Under the pieces are notes generated by a model. That model was given only the letters and a program-made list of their open reading frames with translations, did not search any database and was not told where the DNA came from. A stretch of 40,869 nt of DNA from a virus, in IMG/VR virus record IMGVR_UViG_3300007351_000031, positions 1-40,869 of that record; one strand, given 5' to 3'. The translations under genes and the position numbers were made by a program. Positions 1-7,553 of the stretch are shown one piece after another. Numbering within the stretch: the first letter of the stretch is position 1; each line of letters opens with the position of its first letter.

Positions 1-920
1 GCCGCGCCGGCGGTCAACAGCGAAGTCCAGGTTCCTTCGACGAACAAGTCGATTTCCGGCACTTCCCGGATAATCACGCCGTCATAGAGCAGGTCGCCGT
101 CCTGGAAGATCGGGTTCTTGTCCATGCCGTTGCCCTCGCGCGGGCGCCCGTCCTTGTTCACAGTCTGCAAGGAAGTCTTGAGATCGCGGAAGGGGAGAGA
201 ACCGGCGAAGGCGACGAAATATTCGCGACCGTCAGCGATCTTGAACGGACGAATGCGCGGGCTGGCCTTGCGCGCGACCAATTTGAGCAACTGCACCGCC
301 GAAGCGTTGAACAGGTCATTGGTCGTGTCGCAGTTGGCAAGCGCCGTGGCATGCGTCGCATTGTAGTTCGCCGTGGTAGCGCCATACAAAACGCGGTCGG
401 AATTGTCCGAGTTCCAGGTATTGCGCTGGCCCGCCGTCGCCGCCTCATAGAGGACGCCATTGACGCGCTGGCCGGCGGCGGAGCCGAGATTCGCCGGCGC
501 CGACTCGCTCGGCAACGCCATCATCGCCTGAATGATTTCGTCGCGCTGGAGTTCGAGACCCCAGTCCTTGAGAAGCGGGCGCGCTTCCTGAAATACAGCG
601 GCGCTGTCCTTCTGCTCTTCGGCGTCATTGGTCGCGACGGAATGGCGCGCCCAATCGACCCAAACGCGCATACCATAGTTGTCGATGCGCTCTTCGTTGC
701 CGGTCAGCGTTCCGGTTCCCGTCGCGCTCGCCTGGAGCGACGAAACGAGCGGGATGTTGATCTGTTCGCCGCCCTTCTTGGCGTCGGTCAGCGTGCGAAT
801 GATCGCATTCATGCCGTCGCCCATGTAGGGCGAGAACAGATTTTCCCTGACATATTCGCGAATGATCTCGCGACGATACTGGACGAGCTTGTTATTGCTC
901 TGAATTGACGTGATAGCCAT
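1..920 (-). CDS. Major capsid protein (partial, C-terminus off the window)
   Basis: The frame is open from ATG at 920 to the window edge and gives 306 residues without a stop. The protein starts MAITSIQSNNKLVQ and contains 'YVRENLFSPYMG', 'YGMRVWVDWARHSV' and 'REGNGMDKNPIFQDGDLLYDG', which I recognise as the DUF4043/N4 gp56-like group of major capsid proteins (HK97-fold shell subunit). AAGGGTGA about 8 bases upstream is the ribosome site. It follows the scaffold gene by 18 bp, the usual scaffold-coat order of podoviruses. Roughly 80-120 residues are missing if the family length of about 400 holds. Family assignment is from memory of motifs; position in the head operon makes the role near certain. 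Confidence 0.9.
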   Translation of the reverse strand, partial: MAITSIQSNNKLVQYRREIIREYVRENLFSPYMGDGMNAIIRTLTDAKKGGEQINIPLVSSLQASATGTGTLTGNEERIDNYGMRVWVDWARHSVATNDAEEQKDSAAVFQEARPLLKDWGLELQRDEIIQAMMALPSESAPANLGSAAGQRVNGVLYEAATAGQRNTWNSDNSDRVLYGATTANYNATHATALANCDTTNDLFNASAVQLLKLVARKASPRIRPFKIADGREYFVAFAGSLPFRDLKTSLQTVNKDGRPREGNGMDKNPIFQDGDLLYDGVIIREVPEIDLFVEGTWTSLLTAGA

Positions 921-938
921 TTGAAGTCACCCTTCGGC

Positions 939-1850
939 CTATCGGCCGGAAAGCGCGCTCCGCAAAAGCCCCCGGTCGCTATCGTCGAATTGGTCGGCGT
1001 CACCCTGTGCGGATGACCCCGACGCTCTCGTAAGCGACGGCGGCAAGCGCGTAAGATTGTTGGGCTTGGCGGCGGGCGCGGCCCCGCCGTTGCGATAGGT
1101 TTCAATGACCTTCGCGATGACTTCCGGGTCTTTCAGCGCGTCTTCGATGACCCGTTGCCGATAGGCTTTCGGGTCGCTTCCGACCTCGCGCAGGACCGCT
1201 TGGCGCTGATGCCATTCGACCGCCGCCCGGAACGGGTTGGCGCTCGTTTGGATGCGCTGATATTCGGCAGGATCAATGCCGCCGCGCTGTGCGAGCTCAT
1301 TGAAAGCCTGCTCAGCCGCCTTGACCGTTTCCTCGCCGTGGATGACGCTTGCGACCGCGCGCGCATCTTCAAGCCTTGCGGCCTGAATCTGCTGCAACAC
1401 CGGCGAGAGTTCCTGGTTTGCCTTATAGCGATACCAAGCGTCAGGGTCCGTGAAGATATCCGGCGGCTCTTGCGGTTGCTGCGGCGGCTGTTGCGGCGCT
1501 CGCTGCGCTTGGAGCATCTGCATAAGCATTTGCTCAAGACGATCGGCGCGTTCCTCGGCCGAGCGGCGCTTATCAGCTTCCTCTTTCACGCGGAAACGAG
1601 GAACGCCGGGATCGCGCTGCTGTTGTTCCTGCGTCTGAGGCGGCGCGGCTTCGACGGGGGCTTGTTCCGCCGACTCTTCCTGAGCCTTCGGCGCAAACCG
1701 CCCATGTTCGTCACGCGGCGGCGCTTCCGGTTTCGTTTCCTCTACCGGCGCTTCGCTCGCCTGCTCTTCGACAGGAGCTTCGTCACCCAATGCGGACTGC
1801 AACAGACGTGAGTCGTCGCCGCCCGCGAAGTCATCGCGTTCGATTTCCAT
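939..1850 (-). CDS. Scaffolding protein
   Basis: 303 residues, acidic, and rich in Glu, Gln, Pro and Ala. Low-complexity segments occupy residues 20-75 and a Gln/Pro stretch lies near 110-130. A predicted helical region covers 135-240 and the end is 'FDDSDRGLLRSALSGR'. The N-terminal 'DDSRLLQSALGDE' resembles the C-terminal 'DDSDRGLLRSALSG', so the protein carries a similar acidic LL-S-AL motif at both ends. No enzyme motif is visible. Composition, length and position between portal and coat genes match P22-type scaffolds, which direct procapsid assembly and then leave the shell. AGGACG precedes the ATG at 1850. Confidence 0.8.
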   Translation of the reverse strand: MEIERDDFAGGDDSRLLQSALGDEAPVEEQASEAPVEETKPEAPPRDEHGRFAPKAQEESAEQAPVEAAPPQTQEQQQRDPGVPRFRVKEEADKRRSAEERADRLEQMLMQMLQAQRAPQQPPQQPQEPPDIFTDPDAWYRYKANQELSPVLQQIQAARLEDARAVASVIHGEETVKAAEQAFNELAQRGGIDPAEYQRIQTSANPFRAAVEWHQRQAVLREVGSDPKAYRQRVIEDALKDPEVIAKVIETYRNGGAAPAAKPNNLTRLPPSLTRASGSSAQGDADQFDDSDRGLLRSALSGR

Positions 1851-1935
1851 TTTCGTCCTGTGTCGTCGGAGAACTACGGTTCACCCATTGACGGCGGGCG
1901 TGCCGGACGCTGTATCGTCGCGTCAGACGAACTCG

Positions 1936-3900
1936 TTAGGCGCGCTGGCCTAAATTGCGCTGCGCCATCTGCTGGCTCTTAAGCGCAAATTCTTGCTGTT
2001 GTCGCTGCGGCGCGAGTTGAATGTCTTGGTAGGTCTTCGCTGTCTGAGCTTCCTTGAGATAAGCTGTGGCGTGCAGATCATGCGTCCGCGCCGCAGTTTC
2101 CGACACCTGCGCGAACATTTCCATCTGCGACGGCCCGGCTTCGCCTTGCGGTTGACCCACCGCGCCCGCGTCGGCGAGCACCTTGACCGTCTGCGCCTTT
2201 TTAAGCTCTGCCGCCGCCTGCTTGTCGGCTACATCGGCTTGAGCGCCAGCAAATTGCAATTGCGCCGCCGCCTGCTGCATCTGCTGTTGCTCTGGAGCAG
2301 GCCGCATCATGTCGAGATATTTTTTCTTGATGCTCGACTGAATCGGGGCAAGCTCAATCAACAGTCCGGGGGGCATTCTCTCGCCAGCGCGGGCCAGCGC
2401 CGACAGCGCGTCGAATGCGTCGGCCTGCATGTTGATCGTGTCTGGCCCTTCGTCGAGAATAATATCAACATCAAGTGAGCCAAGAGCGTTGACCATCGCC
2501 GGGCGGCCGAATTCATCGACATCTATCCCATTGATCTGAATGAACTGCGCTACGCCATCGTCATCCGTGACACGAATCCAACGCTCCGCCGTCCAATAAT
2601 GTTGGATCGCATTCCAGACCGCCCGGTAAACCCGAAGTTTCCACGCCTTGTAGGAGATCATGAACGGCCCGATTTGAGCCATTCCCGCCTGTTGCAGCAG
2701 ATTGATCGCCCGACCAGAATCCGCTTTGGTATCCTCGCCGATCAATGCTGGATTCGGGCCGAATTTCTCAATATCCTGCTCCGCCTTAATCGAGAATTCC
2801 AGATGCGACCTCATGTCGCCTAGCGACTTGGCGTCCTCAAATTCAAGCTCAGCTCCCGGAGAATGGACAATCACGCCATCGTGTCGCGATGCTTCCCGGC
2901 GCAGTTTTTCAACATCATTGACCGCTCCCTCCGTCATGCGGATGCGGCGGCCGTTGAGCATCGCCAGTGACCGCGCCCGGCGCTGGTTTGTCTCATCCTG
3001 CAACGATTTGATGTTGCGGAAAAACCCGTAGCGGTCGCCGTCATGATCGACGTTCGCCGAGAACATGATGTATTTGCTCTGCGTCTTGCCTTTCTCGTCA
3101 ATCAGAAACGAGTCGCCCGACATCAGTTCCGTGTAGCCGGAATAGACGCACCATTTCCACTCGCCGCGCTCGATATACCAGTGATCGATCAATCGGATGC
3201 GCTTATTTGTCGTGTCCACCCATTTGCGCTCGCGGTCCTGATCATGCGCCGCCCCCGCGCCGGTAGAGCCATCGAAAACGCCGTCGAGATCGTCTGCCTT
3301 TTCCGGGAACATCTCCTTGGCGAGGTCCACACCGACCCATTTCGCCACACCCATGAAACGCGCGTCGGAAAAATCATCCCGGAATGAGCGCGGATCATAG
3401 AAAAACAGGTCGGAGTCCACAGGGTTTAATCCAACCTCGCTATCTCCCATGTCTCCCTGCGTAATCTCGATTTCCAGACCGCCGACGCCAGTCACGCCGC
3501 AATCGCGCGCGCTCGCTGGCGAGATCATCTCCCATTGCTCAGCGTCAAGCGCATAGCGCAGCGCCGCCGTCGCGATTTCAGATCCTTGCTCATGCTTTGG
3601 CGTGCGGGGATAGGCTTTCGGGTCTTGCTTAAGCCGTTCAAGAACGCCAACAATGCCATTGATCTTGAGCGAGAACAGGTTGTTGGTCACCGGGGCTTGC
3701 CGGCGATCTTTCAGAACCTTTAGTTCGGTTTCCGTCCATTGATCGCCGTGAAAATAATGCCGCGCCAGCCGCTGCTCTTTGATTTCCTCCGCCTTGGCGG
3801 TGAGATAGTCGTCATACTCGCGACGGCGCTTGGCGAGATCGACGCCGCCGTAAAACTGCGTGTCCCTTCCCTGCGTTTGCTGTTGCTGGACTGCGAGCAT
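1936..3900 (-). CDS. Portal protein (P22 gp1-like)
   Basis: 654 residues, a typical length for P22-type portal subunits. The dodecameric portal sits at one capsid vertex and is the DNA channel and docking site for terminase. The N-terminal part contains 'HYFHGDQWTETELKVLKDR' and 'PVTNNLFSLKINGIVG', recurrent in this family. The last ~130 residues are Gln/Ala/Lys-rich helix, matching the long C-terminal helical barrel of P22-like portals. The ATG at 3900 shares its A with the terL TGA stop (TGATG), so translation is coupled. The next gene (scaffold) starts 85 bp downstream; no clear hairpin lies in that gap. Confidence 0.92.
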   Translation of the reverse strand: MLAVQQQQTQGRDTQFYGGVDLAKRRREYDDYLTAKAEEIKEQRLARHYFHGDQWTETELKVLKDRRQAPVTNNLFSLKINGIVGVLERLKQDPKAYPRTPKHEQGSEIATAALRYALDAEQWEMISPASARDCGVTGVGGLEIEITQGDMGDSEVGLNPVDSDLFFYDPRSFRDDFSDARFMGVAKWVGVDLAKEMFPEKADDLDGVFDGSTGAGAAHDQDRERKWVDTTNKRIRLIDHWYIERGEWKWCVYSGYTELMSGDSFLIDEKGKTQSKYIMFSANVDHDGDRYGFFRNIKSLQDETNQRRARSLAMLNGRRIRMTEGAVNDVEKLRREASRHDGVIVHSPGAELEFEDAKSLGDMRSHLEFSIKAEQDIEKFGPNPALIGEDTKADSGRAINLLQQAGMAQIGPFMISYKAWKLRVYRAVWNAIQHYWTAERWIRVTDDDGVAQFIQINGIDVDEFGRPAMVNALGSLDVDIILDEGPDTINMQADAFDALSALARAGERMPPGLLIELAPIQSSIKKKYLDMMRPAPEQQQMQQAAAQLQFAGAQADVADKQAAAELKKAQTVKVLADAGAVGQPQGEAGPSQMEMFAQVSETAARTHDLHATAYLKEAQTAKTYQDIQLAPQRQQQEFALKSQQMAQRNLGQRA

Positions 3901-5384
3901 CAGATCGTCTTTATCGAGAGAGAGTCGAAGTCGTCATCGACCGAGCGATAGCCAGATGCGTCTTCCGGCTTCTTTGGCGGCTTCGCTCGATATCCCGCAG
4001 TCATCTTGTCCAAGAGCTGACCGACAAGGCCAAGCGCGTCAACTTGGTCATCGTGGACGCCAGCCGGAAACCGTAAAAGCTCGCTGATAAGATCATTCCG
4101 CCACGGCGCAGAGGATAACACTCGCAAACCTCGCATCGCCATACGGCCGCGGATCGACTGAGCCCGGACCGCCTTATCGCCGCGAGTAGGAAACTGTGTC
4201 CGTAGACAATAGGCGCGACGCTCGCGGGCTCGCTTATCGAGGAACGGCCCGACGCCGGAGCGGATTTGCCCAAGTTCTTCCGCCCATTCCATCGGCTTCC
4301 ACTTGAGAACAAGATCGCACCAGCTTTCTACCCATTCGTCAGACGCAACTTGCCGACGCCAGAGGTCTAGGAGATAGAGGTTTTCGTCAGAATCGAGCCC
4401 GATAACCGCGTGGACCGTGTAATCGCCGCCGTCGCTCGTCACCGCATAATCCGATCCGCCATAGACGCGCAGCGTGGCGAGCGGCGGCAGGGAGTCTACC
4501 GGGTGAATCCATTCCGCTTTGAAGTAATCGCCTTCCTCTGGAGTTGGCTCTTGCTGATATAGCGCGGACCAAAGGCGCGCATCGCGTTTCGCGTCGGCGC
4601 GCATCTCGTCGTTGAACCATTCGGGCCAAAGCGGCTCGCCAAGCGAGCGGCCCAGCGGATCGTCATTTGCCGTCGCCTCCATCGGCAATTTGATGATGCG
4701 CCAGCGGTCGGCTTCTTCGGCTAGAATGCGCCCCGCAAGATCGTCTTCATGCCAGCGGGTCTGGATCAATATCACGCCGGCGCCCGGCTTTAGCCGCGTT
4801 TGCAAATCGAACCGCCACCAATCCCATTGCTTGTCGCGGATCGTTTGGCTGTCCGCATCTTCGCGCGAGCGTATCGGATCATCGATGATCGCCAGATCGG
4901 CGCGCCGGCCAGTAACCGACCCGCCGACGCCCGCCGCAAAATACTCGCCGCCCGCGCTCGTTTCCCATCTGCCAGCGGCGCTACTATCGCCAGCGAGTCC
5001 GACGCCCAGCACCCCGGAATGTTGCCCGACATAGTTGCGGACGCGCCGCCCCCATTTTTCCGCCAATTCTTGGGTGTGCGACGCAGCAATAATCGAGGCC
5101 GAAGGCTTGTGCGCTAGGAACCAAGGCGGGAAAAGTATGCTCGCGTAGGTTGATTTTGCAGAACCAGGCGGCAGAAATAGCGCCAATCGTGCAACTTCCC
5201 CGCGAACTACCGCTTCAAGCTCATTAACGATCAACTTATGATGCGCTGCGGGCTCAAACCCGCAAAGCCGACACCAATTAGTGAGTGAGCGGGAAATCGC
5301 CCTCCTCGTCGCCTCCCTCCTCAGCGCCGCCCGCGAGTAGCGCGACAAGTTGGGCGTCGGAGAGACTGCGCAATTCGCCGTCAA
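3900..5384 (-). CDS. Terminase large subunit
   Basis: 494 residues. The N-terminal ATPase carries Walker A 'LPPGSAKST' (about 71-79) and Walker B 'DLAIIDDP' (about 163-170). The C-terminal RNase H-like nuclease has 'GGSDYAVTSDGGDYTV' and the late acidic motif 'HDDQVDALG'. It cuts concatemeric DNA and pumps it through the portal. The start is uncertain. The given start is TTG at 5384, overlapping terS by 107 bp, and no ATG or GTG occurs before conserved sequence begins. Strong purine runs (AGGAGG, GAGGAGG) inside the terS tail lie just before an ATT codon near 5298, so initiation may occur close to 'SRSLTNWCRLCGFEP'. Confidence 0.95.
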   Translation of the reverse strand: MTANCAVSPTPNLSRYSRAALRREATRRAISRSLTNWCRLCGFEPAAHHKLIVNELEAVVRGEVARLALFLPPGSAKSTYASILFPPWFLAHKPSASIIAASHTQELAEKWGRRVRNYVGQHSGVLGVGLAGDSSAAGRWETSAGGEYFAAGVGGSVTGRRADLAIIDDPIRSREDADSQTIRDKQWDWWRFDLQTRLKPGAGVILIQTRWHEDDLAGRILAEEADRWRIIKLPMEATANDDPLGRSLGEPLWPEWFNDEMRADAKRDARLWSALYQQEPTPEEGDYFKAEWIHPVDSLPPLATLRVYGGSDYAVTSDGGDYTVHAVIGLDSDENLYLLDLWRRQVASDEWVESWCDLVLKWKPMEWAEELGQIRSGVGPFLDKRARERRAYCLRTQFPTRGDKAVRAQSIRGRMAMRGLRVLSSAPWRNDLISELLRFPAGVHDDQVDALGLVGQLLDKMTAGYRAKPPKKPEDASGYRSVDDDFDSLSIKTI

Positions 5385-5748
5385 TGTCTATCTGCTTCCG
5401 ATCAATGAACATGCCCAGCTCCTTGCCGAGCAGTTCGAGTGCTTTATTCGATGGGCCATAATCTTCGGCAGCGGAGGCCGCCTGGGCGTTTTCGATTAAG
5501 CGGGACATTACCCATTGGCGGTCGATCGAAAGCGCCTCAGCAGCCTTCTCTGTGGCCTTACGGGCCATTTCATCGCGTTCGGCGAGAAGCTCGGCGACGC
5601 GGGTTCTGATGTGTTCTTCGCGGGCTAGACGAGCGGCGTTGTGGCGGTTTTTTTTGAACCCAACTTGCTCATATGCAGCGTCGGCTGTTTTCCCCTTCGC
5701 CAGTTCTTGGGCGAAACGCTCCCACCTGGGATTTTTGAGGACACCCAT
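5278..5748 (-). CDS. Terminase small subunit
   Basis: 156 residues beginning MGVLKNPRWERFAQELAKG, followed by 'TADAAYEQVGFKKNRHNAARL'. This is the N-terminal DNA-binding HTH typical of the Terminase_2 small-subunit family, which recognises the packaging site. A middle helical part (50-120) should drive oligomerisation, and an acidic Gly-Glu-Asp tail (about 140-150) ends the protein. The tail is encoded by AGGAGG-rich DNA that may double as a ribosome site for terL. GGGGAAG lies about 9 bases before the ATG at 5748. This is the first major gene of the late leftward operon. Confidence 0.9.
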   Translation of the reverse strand: MGVLKNPRWERFAQELAKGKTADAAYEQVGFKKNRHNAARLAREEHIRTRVAELLAERDEMARKATEKAAEALSIDRQWVMSRLIENAQAASAAEDYGPSNKALELLGKELGMFIDRKQIDIDGELRSLSDAQLVALLAGGAEEGGDEEGDFPLTH

Positions 5749-5754
5749 TAGGCA

Positions 5755-5808
5755 TTACTTCCCCGGCTTTGGTTTGGGGCGAGGTTTAGGTTTGCACGGC
5801 ATTTTCAT
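5755..5808 (-). CDS. Lys-Pro-rich micro-ORF upstream of terS
   Basis: A 17-codon frame from ATG 5808 (second ATG at 5802) reads MKMPCKPKPRPKPKPGK and stops at 5755, seven bases before terS. The repeated Lys-Pro pattern is unlikely to be chance at this position, but there is no clear Shine-Dalgarno. It could be a leader peptide or a small DNA-binding peptide. No function is assigned. Confidence 0.35.
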   Translation of the reverse strand: MKMPCKPKPRPKPKPGK

Positions 5809-5815
5809 TTTTCGC

Positions 5816-5844
5816 TTGACAGGATTACCCAGTTAGGGCATTAT
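5816..5844 (+). promoter_or_regulatory. Sigma70-like promoter with palindrome over the -10
   Basis: TTGACA (5816-5821), a 17-bp spacer and CATTAT (5839-5844) form a near-consensus promoter reading into the 5890 gene. GGCATTATGCC (5837-5847) is a perfect palindrome around the -10, and GGGC-GATAGC-GCCC (5857-5870) is a second inverted repeat just downstream. Both are plausible operators, for example for the HTH protein encoded at 6981. Confidence 0.75.
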
Positions 5845-5889
5845 GCCAGTGTCGTAGGGCGATAGCGCCCGCCAAGATGGAGAGAGACA

Positions 5890-6186
5890 ATGACCACAGC
5901 GGCAGAAATCAGAAAAATTGAGAATGACGCTATTCTTGCCGCCCAGCGCGCCACGGTGCTGGCCATGATTGGCGACAAGGAGGAGGCCGCAAAATTCAGG
6001 GCCGTAGCTGATGAGCTTTTCGAAAAAGCCAACGCCATGATGATCGAGCGCTATGGCCGCAAATTGTCCAGCAACGAGTTGATGCAGATCGAGCATGATG
6101 AAGAATGTGCCCGTCTCGGTCTACCTCTGGATACGAAGTATCTTGATTTATGGGCCGCCCAGGCCGCCGAGTCTACGGGAGCTTGA
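5890..6186 (+). CDS. Small hypothetical protein, first gene of a rightward operon
   Basis: 98 residues starting MTTAAEIRKIENDAILAAQ, with GGAGAG six bases before the ATG. The composition is helical and charged, with no signal peptide or membrane segment. I recognise no family. It is the first gene behind the promoter at 5816 and is divergent from the late head operon. The arrangement of small unknown genes ending in an HTH gene suggests an accessory or anti-defence role, which is inference only. Confidence 0.75.
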   Translation: MTTAAEIRKIENDAILAAQRATVLAMIGDKEEAAKFRAVADELFEKANAMMIERYGRKLSSNELMQIEHDEECARLGLPLDTKYLDLWAAQAAESTGA

Positions 6187-6245
6187 CACCCTGCCCCCAA
6201 GGCCAAACCACCGCCTGCTGGATATATTCGCGACACGAGGGCGAG

Positions 6246-6548
6246 ATGATCACCATCCTCCAACATGACGAGACTGAGTCAGGCCCCCGCCTGCGCGCGA
6301 CCCTCGTCGAAAAATACGGAATATGCTGCACAAAAATCCGAGAGATCGGCGGGCTGCTGACGCGCGATTACACGGAGGCGGCAGTCGCGCTGTGGTCCTA
6401 CGTCCGTCCGTCTACGGGCGCGACCGTATGGATTATCGAGGCAGAGCTGTTTTTCCCGCCCGACGCTTTGGTGTGGCGCTCCTATGTCCTCGACAATGAG
6501 CCGAGCGACGAGCAGATTCGCGAGATCATCGTGATGGATGCCGCTTAG
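6246..6548 (+). CDS. Small hypothetical protein
   Basis: 100 residues from ATG 6246 (MITILQHDETESGPRLRATL), preceded by GAGGGCGAG. The upstream in-frame Met is rejected because it lacks a ribosome site and runs back over the previous gene. The protein has mixed alpha/beta character and a hydrophobic middle with 'AALWSYVRP'-like aromatic content. It has no membrane segment and no known motif. Second gene of the operon from 5890. Confidence 0.7.
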   Translation: MITILQHDETESGPRLRATLVEKYGICCTKIREIGGLLTRDYTEAAVALWSYVRPSTGATVWIIEAELFFPPDALVWRSYVLDNEPSDEQIREIIVMDAA

Positions 6549-6578
6549 AATAGCACACCAAGTAGATGCCAACAAAAA

Positions 6579-6602
6579 CCGGCCCCTCATGGGGCCGGCC
6601 AC
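6579..6602 (+). terminator. GC-rich hairpin between operon genes
   Basis: GGCCCC-TCAT-GGGGCC with flanking CCGG pairs forms an 8- to 9-bp stem with a 4-base loop just after the 6246 gene. There is no U-tract, so it is an attenuator or mRNA-stability hairpin rather than a clear Rho-independent terminator. A TTGACA at 6614-6619 follows but lacks a good -10. Confidence 0.4.
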
Positions 6603-6693
6603 GACTGTCTATCTTGACACAACACCAGCAGTGTTTCGATCCACTCTCGCGCGATGCTCGCGAGAACCACACTCCAAGCCGATGGAGGCTGAC

Positions 6694-6978
6694 ATGTATT
6701 TTATAGGACGTCACGCCCGGAAAATCAACAGGGCAGCTAAAATCTCCATGATAGGTGAGTATCGAGAGAGTTTTTGCGCGATGCTAGACGCCATCCCTCA
6801 AGAAGTTTTATCGGCGCTACCCGCGCAGCAAATCGCCGCACTAATCGACGCAAATTATAAACTATCCAAAATCAGCAAGCGCATCGCTGAGGATGACGCC
6901 GTAGCAAACGGGTTTGTTTGGGATCATGCGCGCGGCTGCGCCCGCAATCTTGAGCCGATAGCCCTGACCAGTCATTAA
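6694..6978 (+). CDS. Small hypothetical protein
   Basis: 94 residues from ATG 6694 (MYFIGRHARKINRAAKISMI), chosen because GGAGG sits exactly five bases upstream. The earlier in-frame ATG at 6682 would place the ribosome site inside the gene. The sequence is basic at the N-terminus and helical in the middle ('IPQEVLSALPAQQIAALIDA'). No known domain is visible. Third gene of the 5890 operon, followed two bases later by the HTH gene. CTCGCG-N7-CGCGAG (6645-6663) upstream could be a hairpin or operator. Confidence 0.7.
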   Translation: MYFIGRHARKINRAAKISMIGEYRESFCAMLDAIPQEVLSALPAQQIAALIDANYKLSKISKRIAEDDAVANGFVWDHARGCARNLEPIALTSH

Positions 6979-6980
6979 CG

Positions 6981-7193
6981 ATGACCCCTGCCGATCTCAA
7001 AAAAGCCCGCAAATCTCTCGGCCTTAGCGCCGAGAGATTTGCCAAAGTTTTCGGCGTCGCTTCTGGCAGGACCGTCCGAGGATGGGAAGCTGGCGAACGC
7101 AATGGTGCGCCAGCTCCTATTCCCAGACCAATCGAGTTGCTGGTTACGATCGCCATGGAATTCGAGGGCGTGAGAAAGCGGCTGGGGATTTAG
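6981..7193 (+). CDS. HTH transcriptional regulator (Aca-like by context)
   Basis: 70 residues. 'MTPADLKKARKSLGLSAERFAKVFGVASGRTVRGWEAG' is an XRE/Cro-type helix-turn-helix of the 'RTVRGWE' kind, occupying almost the whole protein, so it is a stand-alone DNA-binding protein. It is the last gene of a short operon of unknown small genes, two bases after its neighbour. This is the position occupied by anti-CRISPR-associated (Aca) autorepressors. The palindrome over the operon's -10 (5837-5847) is a plausible target. An Aca role is inference; it could simply be a phage regulator. Confidence 0.8.
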   Translation: MTPADLKKARKSLGLSAERFAKVFGVASGRTVRGWEAGERNGAPAPIPRPIELLVTIAMEFEGVRKRLGI

Positions 7194-7208
7194 CCCAGCC
7201 GCATGACT

Positions 7209-7285
7209 TGGAGCCGCCAGCATGGGATTTGAACCTGCGACCGGCGCGATACAAGCGCGCTGCTCTGCCACTGAGCTATGGCGGC
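7209..7285 (-). tRNA. tRNA-Thr(TGT) with bulged T-stem
   Basis: The minus strand folds as a tRNA. The acceptor GCCGCCA/TGGCGGC is perfect, with discriminator T and encoded CCA. The D-arm is GCTC-AGTGGCA-GAGC. The anticodon arm is GCGCG-CTTGTAT-CGCGC, giving anticodon TGT. The T-loop TTCAAAT is canonical, but the 3' side of the T-stem has two extra bases (CA), so GCAGG pairs with CC..TGC around a bulge. It may read the ACA codon, rare in a GC-rich phage, or it may be decaying. Confidence 0.8.
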
Positions 7286-7287
7286 GA

Positions 7288-7466
7288 TTTTGATTCGAGC
7301 GGCTGTCTGGGCACGGCTCGCGCCCGAATGCGCATTCCGATAACACAGGCACGGCCAACGCCACAGACGCCGTTTTGTGTTAGCGGTTCGCCATGCTGGC
7401 GGATGCGTCTGCCACCTCGATAGGCCGTTTGCGTGTCTGCTTTCCACGCCGCCGCTCGAATCAAAA
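7288..7466. repeat. 16-bp perfect inverted repeat enclosing ~147 bp
   Basis: TTTTGATTCGAGCGGC (7288-7303) has its exact reverse complement at 7451-7466. Four further pairs continue outward after one mismatch (GGCG 7283-7286 with CGCC 7468-7471). The outer arms touch the tRNA acceptor stem on one side and the terminator stem on the other. Confidence 0.85.
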
Positions 7467-7490
7467 GCGCCGGGAGCGATATCCCGGCGC
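7467..7490 (-). terminator. Rho-independent terminator of the leftward replication operon
   Basis: GCGCCGGGA-GCGATA-TCCCGGCGC forms a 9-bp perfect stem. On the minus strand it is followed by TTTTGATT. It lies about 60 bp after the last gene (7554) of the leftward operon. Confidence 0.8.
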
Positions 7491-7553
7491 AAAAACCCAT
7501 GTTCGAACGCCACGCTGCCGCTGTTCTTTGTGTTTGTCAATAGCCTTTTCAAA

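Larger units (their letters stand above)
7194..7553. other. Non-coding interval with tRNA, long inverted repeat and terminator
   Basis: No convincing protein gene lies here. On the minus strand it holds tRNA-Thr (7209-7285), a perfect 16-bp inverted repeat (7288-7303 with 7451-7466), smaller stems between its arms (for example AACACA 7340-7345 with TGTGTT near 7376), and a strong terminator (7467-7490). The interior could be a structured RNA. Confidence 0.6.

Noticed and set aside
351-908. 185-codon plus-strand ORF opposite the coat gene
   Set aside because: Shadow of the coat coding strand, which carries recognisable capsid motifs.
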